Source: a bacterium D16-50 (GTDB lineage: Bacteria; Bacillota; Clostridia; Lachnospirales; Lachnospiraceae). From it: DNA of 64,000 nucleotides. The stretch is from positions 1-64,000 of the forward strand of contig RAZA01000022.1 in NCBI GenBank assembly GCA_003612485.1, read 5' to 3'. Of the stretch, positions 57,331 to 64,000 are shown one piece after another. The notes under the pieces are model-generated. The model was not told where the DNA came from. It did no database searches and saw only the letters and a program-made list of their open reading frames with translations. The translations under genes were made by a program, and so were the position numbers. Numbering within the stretch: position 1 is the stretch's first letter; each line of letters opens with the position of its first letter.

Positions 57331-57702
57331 ATGATGGACCCAGTTCTGAGCGTCAGCTATGCCACCATCGCCGCCTTCTTCGAGGCGGCGGAGGGCAACC
57401 ACCGGAACGCCGTGTACGTCTCCTGCTCCTGCGGCTACAGGCGGGAATCCGGCTGCGGGGACTTCCTGTTCATACCAGGGCATGACTGCCGCCCCATCCT
57501 GCTCCCGCTTTCCGATGCGGAGAGCTTCCTGGGCAGGGCGGTGGACCGGACGGAGTGCGCCTGCACCATGAGCAGCCGGTGCTTCATCCGCCTCTACAGC
57601 AGATGGCTGGAGCTTGCCACCGGCTCCGCAAGGGACTGCCCCATCCAGCAGATCCTCCACCTGATGAACCGGCCGCCGGACCACAAGGGCACGATGCCCT
57701 GA
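57331..57702 (+). CDS. Cysteine-rich small protein of unknown function
   Basis: 123 residues, GGGAGGTG before the ATG. Two cysteine clusters (SCSCGYRRESGCGD near 32-44, TECACTMSSRCF near 74-85) suggest metal binding or disulfides. No membrane segment or known family. A terminator follows. Confidence 0.6.
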   Translation: MMDPVLSVSYATIAAFFEAAEGNHRNAVYVSCSCGYRRESGCGDFLFIPGHDCRPILLPLSDAESFLGRAVDRTECACTMSSRCFIRLYSRWLELATGSARDCPIQQILHLMNRPPDHKGTMP

Positions 57703-57765
57703 CCTGCGGCCCGATCAGGCGGAAAACTGGAAAATACTGGAAAAATACTCGCAGATGACTTAAGA

Positions 57766-57795
57766 AAAGGCGCCTCCCCTATGGGAAACGCCTTT
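57766..57795 (+). terminator. Terminator after the Tad operon block
   Basis: AAAGGCG / CGCCTTT with an inner TCCC/GGGA pair and a 4-nt loop, then CCTTTCCTTTCC. Confidence 0.6.
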
Positions 57796-57869
57796 CCTTT
57801 CCACTAAAATATACTTAAAGATTACTTAATCCATACATAAAGCCCGGACATGGAAGGAGGCACACACAA

Positions 57870-58298
57870 ATGAAAATGAAACAGAAGGCCAATGGCACAC
57901 CGGCAAAGATAAAATGCCCCTACTGCGGCCGCAGCGCCGTACTCAGGAAGGCATCCTACGTCTATAAGGAAAAGGCGCTGGACGAATACCTCTATGTCTG
58001 CTCCGGCTACCCGGAATGCAACGCCTATGTGGGCGTCCATGCAGGGACCATGCAGCCCAAAGGGACGCTGGCCAACGGGGACCTGCGCCACAAGCGGATC
58101 GAGACACACCGGCTCTTTGACGCCATCTGGAGGAGCGGCATCCTCTCCCGCAAGGAGGCATACCGCTGGATGCAGGATATCTTCGCACTCCCCAGCTCCC
58201 AGGCGCACATCGGGCAGTTCTCCGACTACCGCTGCGACTGCCTGAAGGCCGAATGCCGGAGGGTGCTTGAGAACAACCATATAAAAACCGCCTGCTAG
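57870..58298 (+). CDS. Zinc-ribbon ICE protein (DUF3268-like)
   Basis: 142 residues, AAGGAGG before the ATG. CPYCGRSA (16-23) and CSGYPECNAYVG (44-55) form a zinc ribbon. The tail has FDAIWRSGILSRKEAYRWMQ and is helical. Such genes sit upstream of sigma-like genes in related elements. It is 44 bp before the sigma-like gene. Confidence 0.75.
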   Translation: MKMKQKANGTPAKIKCPYCGRSAVLRKASYVYKEKALDEYLYVCSGYPECNAYVGVHAGTMQPKGTLANGDLRHKRIETHRLFDAIWRSGILSRKEAYRWMQDIFALPSSQAHIGQFSDYRCDCLKAECRRVLENNHIKTAC

Positions 58299-58342
58299 GA
58301 CGGCAGGGGACATTGCAGGGCCAGAGAAAGCGGGGTGATACC

Positions 58343-58852
58343 ATGGCAGCAATGACCAGACAGGAAAGGGAACTGGCGGAACGGCACCTCTACCTTGTGA
58401 GGGACACCGTGCTGGGCACCATGTCCCTGAATGAATCCATACAGGGGTTCGGATACGACGACCTCTACCAGACCGGCTGTGAGGCGCTCTGCCATGCGGC
58501 CCAGAAATACCGTGTGGAGGGCGGGGCTTCCTTCCCAACCTTTGCATCCGTGGTCATCAGGAACCGCCTCATCTCCCACTGCAGGAAAACGGCAAGGGTG
58601 CAGAGGCCCCTGGAATACATGGACGCGCCGCAGCCATCCGGCTCCGGGCTGACCTATGCGGATGCCCTTCCGGATGACAGTTTCCACGGCATCTCGGATG
58701 CGGACACTTTCTTCCTGCTCTCCCAGGCGAAAAAGCGCTGCTCCGGCACCACAAGGAAAGGCATCGAGGCCCTGGCCTTAAAATGCCGGGGACATACCGG
58801 CGTGGAGATCGCCGCCCGGTACGGCGTCGCACCGAACCATGTGGCGGCCTGA
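58343..58852 (+). CDS. Sigma-70-like factor, cut short by an in-frame TGA
   Basis: 169 residues from ATG 58343 (MAAMTRQERELAERHLYLV) with GGGGTG upstream. Region 2 (GYDDLYQTGCEALCHAAQKY, FASVVIRNRLISHCRK) and region 4 (GVEIAARYGVAPNHVAA) are seen. The TGA at 58850-58852 replaces what should be Trp (HVAAWIS in relatives as I recall them); the frame continues ISKATKMLREERLTA to TGA 58900. The recognition helix is broken, so the product is probably inactive unless read through. Related factors may serve the element's own promoters. Confidence 0.75.
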   Translation: MAAMTRQERELAERHLYLVRDTVLGTMSLNESIQGFGYDDLYQTGCEALCHAAQKYRVEGGASFPTFASVVIRNRLISHCRKTARVQRPLEYMDAPQPSGSGLTYADALPDDSFHGISDADTFFLLSQAKKRCSGTTRKGIEALALKCRGHTGVEIAARYGVAPNHVAA

Positions 58853-58922
58853 ATCTCCAAAGCCACGAAGATGCTGCGGGAAGAAAGGCTGACAGCCTGA
58901 TGAAAAAAGGAGGAGATACGAT

Positions 58923-59600
58923 ATGCTGACACTTTACACTGCCATAGGGAACTACCGACTGACCGAGAAAGGGCTTCCCCTTGTCACTGCAGGCGGACGG
59001 GACTGCGCACTGGACGCCCATGAACTGCTCCTGTGGTCCAGCCTCGCCTTCCGGATACTGACCTACCAGGAGCTCAGGGCGGAATTCTACGAAAAGGAAA
59101 GGGAACTGCACATCCTTGGGGAACTGGACTTCGACCACTATCTGAACCGCCTCATCATGCGCAGGCTGGTGGCATCCGGGAAGGACTGCACCGGCGTTGA
59201 CGCCCTGTATGACCTCTTAGGGCACCTGTATGTCCAGCCTGCGCCGAACGGCATCACCGTAAAAGCCGCCTCCTTCTTAAAGCTCATCCTTGGCCGCAGG
59301 CTCCCTTTCCGGAAAGCCCTGGCGGTGTTCCATTCCGAGAAGCTGGAGCCGATGGAGAAGCAGGTCCTGGCACTGCTGCGCCACGAGATGCTGTCCACTG
59401 CGGAGCTGATCCAGTGTACGGAAAAGGGAAAGGCCCGCATAAAGGACAGCGAAGACCTGATGGACTGCCTGTACCGGGAAGACGGCAGCGACTGTGAGGG
59501 CATCGTCACGGACTGCCGCACTTCTGAAACAAGATTCCCCGTACTCGCTGCTGTTGCAAACCTGTACCTGAAGCAGCAGGTCACATTCCAGATTTTATAA
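58923..59600 (+). CDS. ICE protein of unknown function
   Basis: 225 residues, AAGGAGG before the ATG. Two similar helical halves: RILTYQELRAEFYEKERELH near 45 and EMLSTAELIQCTEKGKARIK near 155, each looking like a winged helix of about 60 residues. DNA binding is possible. No family assigned. Confidence 0.65.
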   Translation: MLTLYTAIGNYRLTEKGLPLVTAGGRDCALDAHELLLWSSLAFRILTYQELRAEFYEKERELHILGELDFDHYLNRLIMRRLVASGKDCTGVDALYDLLGHLYVQPAPNGITVKAASFLKLILGRRLPFRKALAVFHSEKLEPMEKQVLALLRHEMLSTAELIQCTEKGKARIKDSEDLMDCLYREDGSDCEGIVTDCRTSETRFPVLAAVANLYLKQQVTFQIL

Positions 59601-59612
59601 AGGAGATGACTC

Positions 59613-60059
59613 ATGGAACCCATACCAAAACCGCTACTGCGGCTGCTGCTCCTGACCTTCCTTGTCGGGACCGGCTGTTTTTTTACCGGCCTCGTTCTCT
59701 TCCTCCATCAAAAGGATATTTCCTTTTTCATCCTCAGTATCCTGCTGTTTGCCGGTTCTGCTATAAAAGCCGTGCTGCTTGGTCTCCAGATCAAAAGAAA
59801 GACCTACTTTGTGCTGGAGGGCATCTGCACGGATGTCCGGCTGAGGCTTTTCAGGAACAGCCATGACATTGTGCTTACCGATCAGGATGGCAATGAACAC
59901 CTGCTCCGGATCGGGAAAGACTATAAGATCCGTCCCGGTGTTTCCTACCGGTTCTATTTCAGGACTTCAGAAAGCATCCCGTCCGGGCAGTCCCCGCTCC
60001 TGGCCAAAGCAGTGCTGACAGACAACCTGCTTGGCATGGAGGAAATAAAATATTGTTGA
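59613..60059 (+). CDS. Small membrane protein with two N-terminal helices
   Basis: 148 residues, AAAGGAG before the ATG. Two membrane helices (LLLLTFLVGTGCFFTGLVLF, FFILSILLFAGSAIKAVLLG) and a cytoplasmic or outside beta-rich domain (about 65-148). No family assigned. Followed by the toxin-antitoxin promoter. Confidence 0.65.
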   Translation: MEPIPKPLLRLLLLTFLVGTGCFFTGLVLFLHQKDISFFILSILLFAGSAIKAVLLGLQIKRKTYFVLEGICTDVRLRLFRNSHDIVLTDQDGNEHLLRIGKDYKIRPGVSYRFYFRTSESIPSGQSPLLAKAVLTDNLLGMEEIKYC

Positions 60060-60064
60060 ATAAA

Positions 60065-60093
60065 TTGACATATTTCCGCCTCTTTCGTATAAT
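60065..60093 (+). promoter_or_regulatory. Consensus promoter of the type III toxin-antitoxin locus
   Basis: Perfect TTGACA (60065-60070), 17 nt and perfect TATAAT (60088-60093). It is the strongest sigma-A match I found in the window, as expected for a constantly made antitoxin RNA. Confidence 0.8.
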
Positions 60094-60118
60094 GATAATA
60101 AAGATAGAGAAATCTATC

Positions 60119-60250
60119 GAAAATATTGTCCGCTTACCGTTGGCGGCTTATAAATGACCGGTCTGAAAATATGGTTCGCCCACCGGAGGCGTCTAATAAA
60201 TGTCCGGCCTGAAAATTCTCAGCCCTATCGCAAGGTAGGGCTGATTTTAT
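60119..60250 (+). ncRNA. Type III antitoxin RNA: 46-nt tandem repeats and attenuator
   Basis: Units begin with GAAAAT at 60119, 60165 and 60211, an exact 46-nt period; two full units and the start of a third. Each has a CGC-GGCG stem core and ends near ACCGGTCT / TCCGGCCT. The third runs into a terminator CAGCCCTA / TAGGGCTG (60220-60243) with ATTTTAT. Promoter, repeats, leaky terminator and toxin gene in this order is the type III layout (ToxIN, CptIN, TenpIN), where the toxin cuts the RNA into units that inhibit it. Confidence 0.85.
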
Positions 60251-60262
60251 AGGTGGTGGCAT

Positions 60263-60922
60263 ATGCTTTACAAAGAAGGTTATGTATATCATATCAAGGA
60301 TGAATATTTTGAAAAAGTAAATGACAATATGCTCATGCAGAACAAAGAGAACGGTACATACCGCCCGACTTTCTACTGCCTGAAGGATGAGAAGACCTCT
60401 CTGCTCTGGATGGTCCCATTAAGCAGCCGGGTAGACAAGTTCAGGGCCATCCATGACAAACAGGCAAAAAAATACGGCAGATGCCTCACTATTGTCCTTG
60501 GAGAATTTGACGGAAAAAGCGCCGCCTTCCTTCTGCAGAACATGTTCCCTGTCACAGAATATTATCTTGACCACATACATACCAGAAACAATAATCCGGT
60601 TCCTGTAAAGCATTCCATCCACAGCGAGATAAGCACAAACATGAAACGGCTGCGCCAGCTCCATGCAAGGGGCAGGAAAGTGGTATTCCCTGACATCACG
60701 CGTCTGGAAAAGATCATGCTTCAGGAGCTGAACGGCAGCCATGCCCTTCATGACAACGAAGCTTCCCCTGATCCATTTTATTCTGAGCCGAACAGGAAGC
60801 AGTTGGAAAAAGCCGCCCGGCAGATAGCTGATGGCCAGATTGTCACAAAGACCATAGAAGAACTGAATGAGATGGAACAGGATGGAGGGAATGATGATAT
60901 GCCCGGAGGAAATATGTTATGA
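60263..60922 (+). CDS. Type III toxin, CptN/TenpN-like (ToxN/AbiQ superfamily) endoribonuclease
   Basis: 219 residues. YKEGYVYHIKDEYFEKVNDN, LLWMVPLSSRVDKFRAIHDK and AAFLLQNMFPVTEYYLDHIH match the ToxN/AbiQ superfamily, nearest CptN/TenpN from memory. The toxin is an endoribonuclease held off by the upstream repeat RNA. The C-terminal about 45 residues (EKAARQIADGQIVTKTIEEL...) exceed the usual length. AGGTGG before ATG; four-base overlap with the next gene (ATGA). Confidence 0.85.
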   Translation: MLYKEGYVYHIKDEYFEKVNDNMLMQNKENGTYRPTFYCLKDEKTSLLWMVPLSSRVDKFRAIHDKQAKKYGRCLTIVLGEFDGKSAAFLLQNMFPVTEYYLDHIHTRNNNPVPVKHSIHSEISTNMKRLRQLHARGRKVVFPDITRLEKIMLQELNGSHALHDNEASPDPFYSEPNRKQLEKAARQIADGQIVTKTIEELNEMEQDGGNDDMPGGNML

Positions 60923-61089
60923 AGCCAACTAACCAGAAAAAATCTGTCAACCAATCAGGCCACCGGAAAAATACAGCACAGTCACGCAAACAAAATAAAA
61001 AGAACAAACAAATGACCAATTCTGAACGGGCTGAGTTTGATGATATGAATCAGATAGATTGGTTTCCAGTCGATCCGTATTGTGACTGA
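60919..61089 (+). CDS. 56-residue basic/acidic small protein coupled to the toxin gene
   Basis: MKPTNQKKSVNQSGHRKNTA... ending MNQIDWFPVDPYCD. GGAGG lies 9 nt before the ATG, which overlaps the toxin stop (ATGA). A basic first half and acidic end, no known family. Its co-translation with the toxin is notable; it may be unrelated to toxin-antitoxin function. Confidence 0.55.
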   Translation: MKPTNQKKSVNQSGHRKNTAQSRKQNKKNKQMTNSERAEFDDMNQIDWFPVDPYCD

Positions 61090-61124
61090 AAGTTCCATCT
61101 GCACAAAATATAGTATCTAACCAT

Positions 61125-61153
61125 TTGACATATGCTATATATTGTGCTAAAAT
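61125..61153 (+). promoter_or_regulatory. Predicted ssb promoter
   Basis: TTGACA (61125-61130), 17 nt and TAAAAT (61148-61153), giving a leader of about 160 nt before ssb. Confidence 0.65.
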
Positions 61154-61254
61154 GTTCCTGTAATTGATTTTTGTGCTTCCCAAGGGGATATGCAGAGCGC
61201 ATAGATGCACACGTTGTTTAAGATTGAATTAAGTGTCAGAAGAATCATGCCGGT

Positions 61255-61281
61255 AAGTGGCAGTCTTTTGGCACTTTTTTT
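61255..61281 (+). terminator. Terminator-like stem in the ssb leader
   Basis: AAGTG / CACTT with inner CAG/TTG after a mismatch, then seven T. It lies 41 nt before the ssb start, so transcription may be attenuated. Confidence 0.55.
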
Positions 61282-61321
61282 GATGCAACATAAAATTTTT
61301 ATCCAGAAAGGAGAATGAAAC

Positions 61322-61747
61322 ATGTTTACACCAATCACACTCACAGGGAGAGTCACAGCGGATCTTGAACTCCAGACCAGCGCGAACGGGACTGACTACA
61401 TCCAGTTCAACGTAGCGGTCAACAAGGGGTACGGCGAGCAGGAACACGCCAATTTCTACCAGTGTGTCCTGTTCGGGAAAGCGTCTGAAAGGATCAGCAA
61501 AGCAGGGGTCAAAAAAGGCAGCCTGCTCTTCATCACGGGCGACCTTGACCTTGTGGAATTCACCCGCAGGTCGGACGGCTCAAAAGGCATGATCCCCAAG
61601 ATCACCGTATACGAATGGAGCTATGTCCCCGGCGGAAAACGTGCAGAAGGCGGCAATGCCAATGCAGGCAACGGCGCACCTTCCGGCGCAGATGACGGCT
61701 TCATGACCGTGGAAGACTGTGGAGAGAATGGACTGCCGTTCAACTGA
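61322..61747 (+). CDS. ssb: Single-stranded DNA-binding protein of the ICE
   Basis: 141 residues, AAAGGAG before the ATG. OB fold: ITLTGRVTADLELQTSANGT, YIQFNVAVNKGYGE, FYQCVLFGKASERIS, KGSLLFITGDLDL; a Gly/Ala linker; and tip ENGLPFN, like the DDLPF partner-binding end with a lost acidic pair. It coats the transferred strand. It has its own promoter and an intrinsic terminator. Confidence 0.93.
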   Translation: MFTPITLTGRVTADLELQTSANGTDYIQFNVAVNKGYGEQEHANFYQCVLFGKASERISKAGVKKGSLLFITGDLDLVEFTRRSDGSKGMIPKITVYEWSYVPGGKRAEGGNANAGNGAPSGADDGFMTVEDCGENGLPFN

Positions 61748-61772
61748 TGCCTTTGGCACGGCTGGCGGTACA

Positions 61773-61824
61773 AGAGGAATTGCATCGGAGAGACAATATC
61801 TCCGGCTGTGATTCCTCTTTTTTT
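61773..61824 (+). terminator. Strong intrinsic terminator after ssb
   Basis: AGAGGAAT / ATTCCTCT with an inner CGGAGA / TCTCCG and seven T plus ATTTT. It lies 31 nt before the next gene on the same strand. Confidence 0.8.
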
Positions 61825-61854
61825 ATTTTACAAGGAAAGGAATGAAAAAACCAA

Positions 61855-62739
61855 ATGAGAAAAAACGTATTTTCCAGCAGCATCAAGATCCTGATCGTCT
61901 CCCTGCTCCTCCTGGCCGTCTTTTTCCAGAAGGAACGCTCCCAGCTGGCCCTCATCCTCTGGATCGCCGTAACTGCCGGGATATTCCTGTTCCGGAAGTC
62001 AGGGAAGCTGGCAAAGAAATGCAGAGCCTTTTCTGCCTCCTTAAAACAGGCTGGCAGAACAGCAAAAGCCCCTGCGGAAAAAACAGCAGAGCCAGTACCT
62101 AAAGCTGATACGGAACCGGCTGAACCGGCAGCTCCTGCAAAACCGGCACCTGACAGCAGGGAAACGGAGACCATGCTGCTCCATATCTCCCTGCGGATCA
62201 CAGAAAAGCTCAAGTCCGCCTATCCCCAGTCCGTCTGGCAGTGGAAGGACACACCCTCCCTGCAGGGCATCCTGGCAGGCGGGACGGTGCGCATCCTAGT
62301 GGAGAACATGGACGCCTATACCCATGCGGACATCTCCTTTGACCGCTTCGGGCGCATCCATGTGGAACCCATGACCATCGGCAGCTTTGCAGAGCCTTCC
62401 GGAAACGGCACCAGCGCCGGGACAGGAACAGGCGATGCGGATGCCGCAGAGGAAATGCCCCCGGAGCCATCCGTGGTGGACGTAAGGGTATGGTATGAGC
62501 TGGTAGGCCAGAAGGTGCTGGAGACACAGATCACCGACCTGAACGCCAACGGCCATACGAAGCTCACCATCAAGGAAAACGGGGATATCGTCGTCAACAG
62601 ACAGAAAAAGGAGGTGCTGAAGGGCACCCTGGACTCCTTCCCGGCAAAAAGCTGCTGGGAGGAACTGGTCTTGCTGCTGGCCGAAGACGAACTGAAAGGA
62701 AAGATCGCGGGAAACACCCTGCAGGTCTCATGGATCTAG
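61855..62739 (+). CDS. Membrane-anchored protein with Ala/Pro linker, unknown function
   Basis: 294 residues. Two N-terminal membrane helices (IKILIVSLLLLAVFF, LALILWIAVTAGIFLF), a linker rich in Ala/Pro/Glu (about 65-105), then a soluble domain (about 105-294) with an insertion of Gly/Ser. WQWKDTPSLQGILAGGTVRI begins the conserved-looking part. No family assigned. It is 42 bp upstream of the ATPase gene. Confidence 0.65.
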   Translation: MRKNVFSSSIKILIVSLLLLAVFFQKERSQLALILWIAVTAGIFLFRKSGKLAKKCRAFSASLKQAGRTAKAPAEKTAEPVPKADTEPAEPAAPAKPAPDSRETETMLLHISLRITEKLKSAYPQSVWQWKDTPSLQGILAGGTVRILVENMDAYTHADISFDRFGRIHVEPMTIGSFAEPSGNGTSAGTGTGDADAAEEMPPEPSVVDVRVWYELVGQKVLETQITDLNANGHTKLTIKENGDIVVNRQKKEVLKGTLDSFPAKSCWEELVLLLAEDELKGKIAGNTLQVSWI

Positions 62740-62781
62740 GGCATCCCATAAAAAACGCAGAAAAGAAAGGAAGAATGAACC

Positions 62782-64000
62782 ATGGCAAAATCACCTTTAT
62801 TCAACAACTGGACCTGGAAGCTCGGCATGCCTGAGCCTTTCGACAAAGCCGCATCAACCATAAGCACTGCCCACTACTCCTCCTACTGCACGGTAGCTGC
62901 CAAAAAAGCGACGCTGCACGCCCCTCTCCTTTCGGCGGTCCTTGCCTACATGGAGATGGATACCAGCCTGACGCCGGGCAGCACCTCTGAGAGCGCCATC
63001 GGCACCCAGGGCGAAAAGACTGTGGCCGAATACCAGAGCCGCACCGGGGAGATCCATGTGGCAGTGTTCAACAAAAAGAACGGAAAGTTCAATGTAGGCC
63101 GTTATGAGGACGTCACCGCCTCCCCGAAGGTCTATACCTTAAAGGACGGCGGGAACACCGGGACGGCGCTGTTCTTCGTGCTGATACCGGAAGCCATGAA
63201 GGATGACGAGTTCAGGGAGAACTATGACCTGCTGGGCAGATGCAAAAACGACGGCTATGCGGACATGGATGAGGCGGAAAAAGCAGCCTTCATCCTGTGC
63301 GACAACCTTTACCGCAGGATCGAGGGCGCAGACACGCTTCCTACAGCCGGGATCAAGCTGAACATACCCAGCACCGGGAACCTCCCCCAGCTCACCGCCG
63401 TGAACATATCCAGAAATGCCTATTCCCCCAGCAGCGTGCTCTACGGCACCTTCCGCATCCTTACGGGCACTGCCGCCCATGCCGCTGCCGTCTCCGTGAA
63501 CAGGGACGATTTCGTGAAGCATTATCCCCTGTCAGACAGGGTACTCACGCCAAAAGAAGAGCTGATGGTGCCCCGGATCGAGGACTGGTACGTCATCCCG
63601 CCGGAAGTCACCACCATCTGCAGGCACGCCCAGATGACGACGGCAGGCAGCCAGCCCATGCGCAATTTCATGATGCGCGGCCCTGCAGGAACCGGAAAGA
63701 CAGAAGGCGCAAAGGCAGTCGCTGCGGGGTTAGGGCTTCCCTACCTGTACTACACCTGCTCCGCCAATACGGAAATCTATGATTTTCTCGGACAGATGCT
63801 CCCTGAAACAAATGAAAGGCCGCAGGGCGGCACGGAATATCCAACCCTGACAGACATCCAGATGGACCCGCCCTCGGCCTATAAGAAGCTGACCGGGGCC
63901 TACGATGAGGCCGTCACGGACGCAGAGGTCTATGACAAGCTGCTGGAAGTGATGGCGCAGGATGCAAAGGAGCTGATGGCAGACAATGCCTCCGGGCAGC
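62782..64000 (+). CDS. MoxR/AAA-type ATPase, truncated at window edge
   Basis: At least 406 residues, open to base 64000. AAGAAAGGAAG precedes ATG 62782. The N-terminal about 270 residues are a separate domain (SAIGTQGEKTVAEYQ, FNKKNGKFNVGRYEDV). Then QPMRNFMMRGPAGTGKTEGA is Walker A (about 290-300), followed by CSANTEIYDFLGQMLPE as in MoxR-type ATPases. Often such proteins accompany a VWA protein; it may remodel an element protein complex. Rest outside the window. Confidence 0.8.
   Translation, partial: MAKSPLFNNWTWKLGMPEPFDKAASTISTAHYSSYCTVAAKKATLHAPLLSAVLAYMEMDTSLTPGSTSESAIGTQGEKTVAEYQSRTGEIHVAVFNKKNGKFNVGRYEDVTASPKVYTLKDGGNTGTALFFVLIPEAMKDDEFRENYDLLGRCKNDGYADMDEAEKAAFILCDNLYRRIEGADTLPTAGIKLNIPSTGNLPQLTAVNISRNAYSPSSVLYGTFRILTGTAAHAAAVSVNRDDFVKHYPLSDRVLTPKEELMVPRIEDWYVIPPEVTTICRHAQMTTAGSQPMRNFMMRGPAGTGKTEGAKAVAAGLGLPYLYYTCSANTEIYDFLGQMLPETNERPQGGTEYPTLTDIQMDPPSAYKKLTGAYDEAVTDAEVYDKLLEVMAQDAKELMADNASGQ

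Larger units (their letters stand above)
29700..64000 (+). mobile_element. Integrative conjugative element, left part (continues past the window)
   Basis: From the broken amidase frame at about 29700 to the right edge all recognisable functions are conjugation, element regulation, pilus, toxin-antitoxin or DNA-handling genes: VirB4, VirD4, TrbL-like, NlpC/P60 hydrolase, Tad pilus, SSB and others. This makes an ICE of more than 34 kb likely. Relaxase, integrase and the right attachment site must lie beyond 64000. The segment 29701-29885 holds no gene I can support. Confidence 0.85.

Noticed and set aside
58850..58852. TGA as recoded Trp (alternative genetic code)
   Set aside because: Many genes in the window end at TGA in normal positions, so a code change is not supported; a point mutation or read error is simpler.
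29700..64000. Relaxase and integrase genes of the ICE
   Set aside because: I looked for MobA/Rep-type and serine or tyrosine recombinase motifs in the ICE part and found none; they probably lie beyond the right edge.

Overview
The window joins about 27 kb of GC-rich chromosome to the first 34 kb of an integrative conjugative element (ICE). Gene content points to a gut Clostridia of the Lachnospiraceae type: a complete F-type ATP synthase operon led by atpZ and atpI with a sodium-type c-subunit, a lone BioY under a BirA operator, a SleB/PcsB-like wall hydrolase, AGGAGG-type ribosome sites throughout, and an ICE whose gene set I associate with this group. The family is an inference; no rRNA is present.

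Layout. 1-9.5 kb: a giant secreted RHS/YD-repeat polymorphic toxin (minus strand), with the start of its probable immunity gene running off the left edge. 9.6-10.4 kb: bioY. 10.5-15.5 kb: two membrane-anchored proteins of unknown role, a Methyltransf_32-type methyltransferase and a small protein with an in-frame 33-bp repeat. 15.6-23.1 kb: atpZ-I-B-E-F-H-A-G-D-C (minus). 23.2-27.2 kb: a DUF402 protein (plus), then a wall hydrolase, upp, rpiB and a Sua5-type tsaC gene (minus). 27.4-29.6 kb: a two-gene ATPase plus PD-(D/E)XK nuclease cassette lying between copies of the 3' end of a CwlD-like amidase gene. At about 29.7 kb the amidase reading frame breaks and the ICE begins.

The ICE (29.7 kb to the right edge) carries, in order: two regulators (HTH and ArpU-like); a T4SS block (pilin-like, TrbL-like, NlpC/P60 hydrolase, PrgI-VirB4 fusion); accessory genes including a RusA-like protein; a VirD4 coupling ATPase; an S1-domain protein; an AT-rich reverse-strand cargo island (RelBE-type pair, then an antitoxin-like/HEPN-like/unknown trio); a nearly full Tad (type IVc) pilus locus (two TadE-like pseudopilins, prepilin peptidase, CpaB, TadZ, TadA, TadB, TadC, pilin candidate, three single-span microproteins); a zinc-ribbon protein; a sigma-like gene with an in-frame TGA; a type III toxin-antitoxin locus with a 46-nt repeat RNA; ssb; and a truncated MoxR-like ATPase. 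Relaxase and integrase are not in view.

Most notable are: a duplicated composite promoter (three CTGGCAC-type direct repeats at 11- and 21-bp spacing, then TTTACA-N17-TATAAT/TAGAAT) in front of both the T4SS and the Tad operons, which would co-regulate the two machines, plausibly through the ArpU-like protein; leader terminators ahead of several ICE operons; the type III toxin-antitoxin locus; and the repeat-bounded ATPase/nuclease cassette. All calls come from reading the sequence; no database search was run.
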